From Tridacna crocea (taxonomy: Eukaryota; Mollusca; Bivalvia; Cardiida; Cardiidae), in the NCBI GenBank assembly GCA_943736015.1, contig OX031062.1, positions 53,060,962 through 53,124,961 on the forward strand: 64,000 nt of DNA, given 5' to 3'. This document shows, in pieces, positions 23,901 through 32,900 of the stretch (positions are counted from its first letter, which is position 1; each line of letters begins with the position of its first letter). A program made the position numbers and the translations under genes. The notes beneath the pieces are model-generated. The model had not been told where the DNA came from. It saw nothing but the letters and a program-made list of their open reading frames with translations, and did no database searches.

Positions 23901-26900
23901 AGCCATACTAAGTCAACAGAGGGCTTAATGCATCTGCGAAAAGTATCAACCCAGGTCAGTCTGCACAGTTTATGCCAGCTGATTTGAGCCGAAACTTTTC
24001 ACCATTGGTCAATTTTCTGTTTGTCAAAGGATCAATTTACCTCATGATTAAGTAGTTTATTTAAAAAATAGGCTCTTATCGATCCATAATAATGTGATGA
24101 CTTGGGCAAGTATCATGTAAAACGGAGATGCATTAAACCCCCTTTTGCCACAGCATATGCATTAAATTCCTTTTTCATAGAGTACTGGTGAAATGTGATA
24201 TTGTTAATCCATATGATTACCTGAGGTAGAAATGTAGAAAGCTCTTAAAAACTCTTTTAAAAATATGAAAATGATGTTTTTTTTTTCATTTTCTTCTCTT
24301 CTCACAATGTTTTTTTTTTCCAACCTCTCAAAGACAAATTCTTGAATTTGGGTCAAGTTTAATGCCATATGCAGGTGCTTTCAATATGGCAGATTCTAAA
24401 ATCATTATCATAGAGACCAGCATTGTCTTCATTTTCCAGTGTGATCTACCCTTTCACACTTTACCACACAATCCCAACTTTAAACTACCCTGAGAAAGAA
24501 GACTTTAGAAAACATTGTGGGAAACAGAGAAAATGCTGGTAACCAGCATTTTCTCCTTTTCCCACAAGGTTTTCTACTCTTCACAAAACAAATGCAAATT
24601 TTCAGTCACTTTTATTTTGTCATCTGTAAATGCTTTCGATTTGGACAAGCCTTAAAATTGTTGATTGGTGATGAGTTTAAGACAAATTCCATTATAAGAG
24701 TGGCATTTAAATTGATGTCTGTATAATACGGATGGTTCGAAAATGTTCTCTGGGGCTTACTTAAACTTTTACCAGGTGACAAACATTTAGAGTTATCCAA
24801 TTTGAAACAACAGTGAAAGTGTGGCTGAAATTTCAAGAATTGGTCGTGAAAGACTAGAAAACACTGTGGGAAAAGGAAGCAATGCTGATTACCAGCATTT
24901 TCTTTATTTCCCACAATGTTTTCACAAGGCTTATTCTTTTGGGTCGTTCAAACTCAGGATAATATGGTAAAGGTTTAACTCTTACCAAACAACAAAATTA
25001 TAGACATGTCAAAAATGAAAGAATTTGCAGACAACAAAATAAATGTGACTCAAAAATTGAAACTTGACTTTAGAAGAGTAGGAAACATTGTGGGAAAAGG
25101 TGAAAATGCTGGTAACCAGCATTTTCTCCTTTTCCCACAATGTTTTCAGAGTGCTTCTTCCTCTGGGTCTTAAGGTCTTAATAACCAGGGATTGTTTGGT
25201 AAAGAGTTGAGGTAAATCAAAGACTGACCTTGACAATCTACACGTAGCTGGCATTTCTTTGGTCCACTTCACCTCTCCGTCGCGAGAATGTTGCTCCCCG
25301 GCGATAACCCCAAACTCTTTACTCGCAATCATTTTAAACCTGTAATAGAATGTTACATCCACTTCCATGTGCTTTTAGGTGATTTCACTCTTTTTAGGTT
25401 ACTTTATCACCTTACCTTATATGTCTCCAATAACTGAGTCATGCTCTAAGAAAGGGGGTTTAACCCTTTACCACACAATGACGACTTTTGACGACCCCCC
25501 CCCCCCTCCGCCAGCAAGGAGCCTTTTGAAAATATTGTGGGAAAAGGAGAAAATGCTGGCAACCAGCATTTTCTCCTTTTCTCACAATGTTTTCCACATT
25601 ATGAAAGTCAAGTTTCAGTTTTTGAGTCTCATTTATTTTGTTGTCTGCAAATCCTTTTCTCACACTGTTCTACCCTTCCCAAATCAAATTTCAATATTTC
25701 AGCCAAATTTATTTTGTTGTCTGCAAATGCTTTCAATTCTGACCAGTCTATACATTTGTTGTTTGGTAAAGAGTTAATGCATCTGCGAAATATATCTATC
25801 CAGACCAACCTGTTGAAAAGTAAGCTATTTGTAACCTTTCTGCATGTTTAAAAAGCATTCAACCTAATGATTTAACTTTTTACCAAACAACAAAATTTTA
25901 GCCTTGTCCAAATTGAAAGCATTTGCAGACGACAAAATAAACATGAATGAAAAATTAAAATTTGGTTTGGGAATGGCAGAAAGACATTTTGGTTACCAGC
26001 ATTTTCTCCTTTTCCCATGATGTTTTCTAAAGGCTTCTTTCTCAGGGTCGTCAAAAGTAGGGATTGTGTGGTAATGGGTTAATAGGTTCAAGACAAAATA
26101 GAATTTATTGCTTTCTAATTACGACCTGTTTGGTAAATTGCATCATGGAGATTTGCGCAGAGTAATCATGATCTTCTTTAACTCTTTACCACACAAGCTT
26201 AACCCTTTGGCTGCTTATCGCGTCTCACTGACCTTTTGCAGACAGCGCAGATCAAGATTAGACTGCACAGAATGTGCAGTCTGATCTTGGATCTACACTG
26301 TCCAATGAGGAGTTATTATTCCCAAAATCATAACTTTGAAATGACAGTATTTGGGGTTTTACTATCGAAATGAAAATTTCATTTTAGTTATTTAGCAGGA
26401 TAAGAGTTAATAAAGACTTGTCCAAATCAAAAGCGATTGCAAAGGAAAGTTTAAATGTAGCTTACATGATTGAAGTTATCTATGATAGGGAAGAAAACAT
26501 TGTGGGAAAAGGAGAAAATGCTGGTCACCAGCATTTTCTCCTTTTCCCACAATGCTTTCAAAAGGCTTCTTCCTACGAGTAATTTAAACTCGGGATTGTT
26601 TGGTAAAAGGTTAAAGAAAAGTGCAAAGTTTGTATCAGTTCTGTAAGATCTTTGATCCCTTTACCACACGGCCAATTTTTAATGACCCTGATAGAAAGGC
26701 CCTCTGAAATCATTGTGGGAATAGGAGAAAATGCTGGAAACAGCCTTTTAACGACCCCAAGGAAGACGCCTTCTGATAACATAGTGGGAATAGGACAAAA
26801 TTCTGATAACTAGCATTTTCTCCTTTGCCCACCATGTTTTCTACCCTTCTACCACACAATGGCAAGTTTTAATCCATTCCCACAAAATAACAAAATTTTC

Positions 26901-29900
26901 AACAACCCTGAGAAAGAAAAACTTCTGTGAAGAAAATTCTGGTAACCAGTATTTTCTCCTTTTCCTAAATTGTTTTCAAAAGGCTCTTCCCCCAGTAATC
27001 CATTACAAAATTCTTTAAGAATCTTTTTACAAAATTACAAAGTCTAGTATTTTCCAAATGGAAAGCTTCCACAGTGGAAAAATCAAATCGTCGGTATACA
27101 TGTACTTCCAAAACTTCATAATTAAAGCATGTAACAAGCTGTAGTTACAAGGTTTTTGAAGTAAACCGACAAGATGTGATGCAAATGGTGAAATTTGTCC
27201 TTGAAAGGCAGAAAACATTGTTGGAAAAGGAAAGAGATAATTACAGTTTTTTTAAGCTACATATAATTAGTCATCTGCAAACACTTTCAATAACCCTTAC
27301 CACACAACAAAATTTTAGCCTAATCCAAATTGAAAGCATTTGCAGACAACAATTTCAACATGGCTCAAATAATGCAATCTTGCTTTGATAGCATAGAAAA
27401 CATTGTGGCAAAAGAAGAAAATGCTGGCCTCCAGCATTTTCTCCTATTCACACAATGTTTTTCAAAGCCTTCTTCTACAGTGTCGTGGAAACCTGGAATT
27501 GTTTGGTAAAGAGTTAAATATATGATCATTAATTTTGTCAGAGTATTCAAACTGCTCTCAAGACAGTATAGAATCAAAGGTTGATGCTTTGCTTACATCA
27601 AATGATGATCATTTCTGCCATAATATGGTTGAAAGGGCACTTTTCCAGTGGCTGCATGATAAAGTGTGGCCCCTAAGCTCCACAGGTCAGCCCCTGCATC
27701 AAATTCTCTTGACATCCCATGGTCTATGAAAGCTGCTTTGAAAATATCTGGATGCTGCAATATAAATAAAAACAATTAACAATCATTATCAACCCTTTAC
27801 CACACAACTAAATTTTGTACCAGTCCAAATTCAAAGCATTTGAAGACAACAAAATGTGAATAAAGAAATTGAAATTTGATTTTGGGAAGAGTAGAAAAAA
27901 TTGTGGGAAAAGGAGAAAATGCTGGGTACCACCATTTTCTCCTTTTCCCAAAAATGTTTTCAAAAGGGTTCTTTTGTCAGGGTCGTTAAAAGTCAGGATT
28001 GTGTGGTATAGGGTTAAAGAAAGCAAAGTTTTAGCTGTGCTCAAGTTGATAGCATTCACAGACTAGAAATAAGGTGAAACTCAAAGTATGGAGTCTATCA
28101 AAGGATAGAAAACCTTCTCTGAGAGAAGGAGAAAATCCTGGTTACCAACATTTTCTCCTTTTCACACACTGTTTTCCAAGGGAGTCTTCCCATTGTCACA
28201 GAAAGTCTAGATTGTGTGATAAGAGTAACTGCTTTACCAAACAATGAAATTTCAGATCTCTTAAAATTGAAAGCAATGGCTGACGATAAATTAGATGTGG
28301 CAAAAATGAGGGGATACAGTCTGTGAAAGGTAGAAAACATTGTGGGAAAAGGAGAAAATGCTGGTTACCAGCATTTTCTCCTTTTCAAACAATGTTTTCC
28401 AAAGCCATTTCTATTAGGATTATAAAATGTCAGGATTGTGTGGTTAACCCATTTACACACAATCCCTACTTTTGACACACCTGAGAAAGAAGCCTTTAGA
28501 AAACATTTTGGGAAAAGGAGAAAATGTTGGTAACCAGCATTTTCTCCTTTTCCCACAACATTTTCTACTCTTCATAAAATAAATTTCAAATTTTCAGTCC
28601 CTTTTATTTTGTCGTCTGCAAATGCTTTCAATTTGGACAAACCTAAAATTTTGTCATTTGGTAATGAGTTAAAGGTTAAACAGGGAAGAAATTGAAAGAG
28701 GACTCACCAGATACTCCTCTGTACCAACCAATGACTGGAAAGCCTCAGTTTCCATCATTGGTTTAGCTGTTCCAAAGTCTGATAGTTTATACACATGACT
28801 GAAATAGATGTAAAAGCATTTTACACTTAACTCTTTACCAAACGACAAAATTTTAGACTGGTCCAATTTGAAAGCATTTGCAGACGACAAAAAAAATGTG
28901 ACTAAATGATTGAAATTTACATTAGGAAGGGAAGAAAACATCGTGGGAAAAGGAGAAAATGCTGGTTTCCAGCATTTCCTCCTTTTCCAACAATGTTTTC
29001 AAAAGGCTTCTTTCACAGGGTTGATAAAGGTCGCCATTGTGTGGTAAAGGCTAAACTAAACTACAGAATTTTAGATTGCTCCAAATTGAAACCACTTGCA
29101 AAGAACAAATTGAAGATGGCCAAAATGACAAAATTCTAATTTGTTGATATTATGACAGAAAACATTGTGGGGAAAAAAATGCTGATTACCTGCATCTGTT
29201 CCTTTTCCAACGTTTTCAGGAACTTTCTTCCTCCTAAGTTGTCGAAAGTCAAGATTTTGTGGTAAACTGTTAACCCTTTACCACAGAATCCCATGATTTA
29301 AAGAACTTGATGTGAAGAGCTTTTGAAAACATTGTAGGAAAAGGAAAAGGTGCTGGTAACATGCATTCTCTCCTTTTCTAACAAAGCTTTACAAAGCCTT
29401 TCTTCTTATGACCTGAATTTGTCATTGTTATGGGAGATCACATATTCCTTAACGGACAGCTTCTCCCTGTATGAAGTCATAACCTAGCAACTGCATTAAC
29501 TCTTTACCTCACAATGATGACTTTTAACGCCCCTGAGGAAGAAGCCTTTTGAAAACATTGTGGAAAATGGGGAAAATGCTGGAAACCAGCATTTCCTTCT
29601 TTTCCCACAAAGTTTTCTACCCTATCAAAGCAAAATTGCACCATTTGAGCCACTTTGAAATTGTCGTCTGCAAATGCTTTCAATTTGGGTAAGTCTAAAA
29701 TTCTGCAATGTGGTAACAGCTTAAAAAGATTTCTCCATAGCTCAGTGGTCAGTACATTGGGTCTTTTGTGCCTAAATAAATTGTGGATTTCGCCACAAGG
29801 GTTCGAATTCTAGCATATACAGTTTGTATTTCAGCTATGTATTTGTTGCAAATTTTCATGTTTGTAAGATGCTGGGGCTCCATTTCATAAAGCTACACGC

Positions 29901-32900
29901 TGAATTTGGTAGCCCTGGGCCTTGTGGTTTCAGACAAGAAGATTTTCAAAAATGTTCAATTTTTTCAGTTTTGTTACCATGGCAACGACAGACACCAGCT
30001 GTAACCTTCTGGCCTTTGGCCAGTAGAGCTAAAAGTGGCAAAAATGTTATTATCCCATTATAACATAATAGCAAGTTTCACAACCCAAAGAAAAAAAGGC
30101 TTTGAAATAGTTACAAAAAGAGGAAATGCTGATGATCAGCATTTTCTCCTTTTCCCACGACGTTTTACATCTTTTTCAAAACAAACATTGTAATACCTGA
30201 GCAATCTTCAACTCATTACCACACAATCCCTACTTTTGATGACCCTGAACAAATTTCGAATTTTCAGTCACTATTGTCTTGTCGTCTGCAAATACTTCCG
30301 ATTTGGACAAGCCTAAAATTTTGTCGTTTGGTAATGAGTTAAATTGTTGTCTGCAATTGCGTCCAATATAGACCAGTAATAATGAGAATTTTGCAAAGAA
30401 TTAAATCCTAACAAAAAGACGCAATTTTGCCATTATGACTCACCTCCCATCGTCCTCAGTGGCCACTAAAATATTGCCCGGTTTTATATCTCTGTGTAAG
30501 AAACCATGTTTTCTCAAATGTTTCATCCCCTCAACTGATGAAATAGAAGTTTCAGTGTAAATACAAGATTCTAGCTGATACATATTACTTTAGTTTTGAA
30601 ATAACGACTAACATAAGAACAAAGATATCACTTTAATGCTTACAAACCCAATTCCTACTAGGAGAGAGAGATGGCTAATGAAAAGATCACGGGTACTAGA
30701 GAAAATGCTGGAAACCAGCATTTTTCTGGAAACCAGCATTTTCTCCTTTTTCCATAATGTTTTATACTCTATCAAAGACAGAAATCATAAGTTAATTTAC
30801 CACTTTTTGCTTGGTAAAGATTTAACTCTTTAAAATTTTAGACCAATCCAAATTGAAAGCAGTTTCAGACAACAATTTCATAGTGGCTCAAATGATGCAA
30901 TTTTTCTCTGATAGGGTAGAAAACTTTGTGGGAAAAGGAGAAAATACTGGTTACCAGCATTTTCTCCTTTTCCCACAATGTTTTAAAAAGCTTTCCTTCT
31001 CAGGGTTGGTTAAATGGTTTAGCTAATCAGATGCTGTGTTTCTTTCAAATTTAGAACAGTCTTAAAAATGCAGGTAAATACAGACCCGGATGAGAACAAT
31101 AACATGAAGTTTTTTTCAGCCAAAAAGGAGCATTATACCTATACATTTGATGTAGACATAGCCATCATGAAAAAGAAAACTGTAATTTCTCATTATGGGG
31201 AAAAAAATAAACAAATGTTCATGTTAAATGACATTTACCAATATGTTGAAAGAATCTTAAAAATTCATCTTCCACCAGACCAAATCTGTTTTCTGGTTCA
31301 CACAGCATGTTAAACAGACTTTTGTCACAATATTCCATCACTGCAACAATACCTTGAGTGTTAAGCTGAAAATATAGCAAACATTTACCAAAATATCTGT
31401 AGATACATAGAGGATATTTTGGGGGCTTTTTTTTTCAGTTAAAGATAGAAATTTATTTCAAATTTATTTCATTGAGTGAGTATCTTTGGTAATATTTTCA
31501 CTCATGGCTGTGCTACTCATGAAGATATTTGCAGGTGAGAGATTGTCTATTCAAAACTTGAGTTCATTAGAATGAGAAAATGGAGATAGTGCAAAGAGGA
31601 AGTACTTAATAGTTATTAAACAATCATATAATTTTACTGTTTACAATGGATTGAATTTTTTAATTTTTCCTATAGAAAACATGTGCAGATGAAAAATTAA
31701 ATGTATCTCAAAAATTGAACACTAATTTCAACCCTTTAACCCTCTATCAAATGACAAAATTTAAGACTAGCCCAAATTGAAAGCACTTGCAGATGACAAA
31801 ATGTACTAAACTAAAAAATTGAACCCTGTTTCCAGCAGGGTAGAAAACATTGTACCAGCATTTTCTTCTTTTCCCACAATGCTTTCAAAAGGCTTCTTTT
31901 TCAGGGTCATAAAAGCCAGGGATTGTTTGGGAAAGGGTTAATAGACAAATCACCTTATTTGAGTCATGCTGCATTGGAAAATGCTTTCCAACTTGATGAG
32001 TCTAAAATTTTTTATGAGGTGAAGTGTTAGTTGTGAGCACTTACATCCTCCTCCTCTCCAATGAAGTCTATTATGTTCTCATGTTTCTTGTCATGCTTCA
32101 ATGATCTTAGAGCCTCAATTTCTCTCTGTGGTATTCCTGTTTTTCTCAGTTTAGGTTCAAATATCTTCAAAGCTCGAACCTCTCCAGTTACCTGTAATAT
32201 TTTATGACAGTATGTGAAAACTTTAACCCTTTACCAAATGACAAAATCATGGAAAGGTTCAAATGAAAAGCATTTGCAGACGATAAAATAATTGTGACTG
32301 AAAAATTGAAATTTGGTTTGGGAAGGGTAGTAAACATTGTTCAAAAGGCTTCTTTCTAAGGCTTGTCAAAAGTCAGGATTGTGTGGTAAAGAGTTAATAG
32401 TCAAAACATGTATTGTTGTAACCCTTTACCAAAAAGTCCCCATAGCAGAAGACTCGGAAAAACATGGAAAAATGAGAATATACTTGTAACCAGCATCTCT
32501 GTTTTCCAAAATGTTTTCCAACAAATCTCAACTCTTGAGTCACATATTTTTTGGTCATCTGCAAATGCTGTCAATTCAGACTAGTCTGGATTTTTTGTCA
32601 TTTGGTAAAGGATTAAGGAGCCACTGGGAGCAGTCACTGAGAGGATGAGTTTCTCTTGAAAAATCTCTGTCACATTCTTGACATCTGTCACACACATTCC
32701 CTATGAAAATTCATTTTGAGTAGTATGCTGTATGGAATTCATTGGTCACTACAGTAACTGGAATCGAAGATCACAGGTAATATACATGCATATAGGTTTA
32801 TTTATATGATCCCGACTGTCGTATCTAGCTCTCTTGAATCATTAACTCCTTCACAGATAAAAACATAAATGTCTTCCAAAGTAATAATATTTGTAGATGA

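Noticed and set aside
29735-29815. Functional tRNA gene
   Set aside because: A and B boxes are present but no acceptor-stem pairing or clear anticodon arm was found; better read as a SINE head.
31068-31313. Plus-strand 81-codon frame overlapping 31239-31313
   Set aside because: It is the antisense of TBK1 exon 3 and intron sequence.
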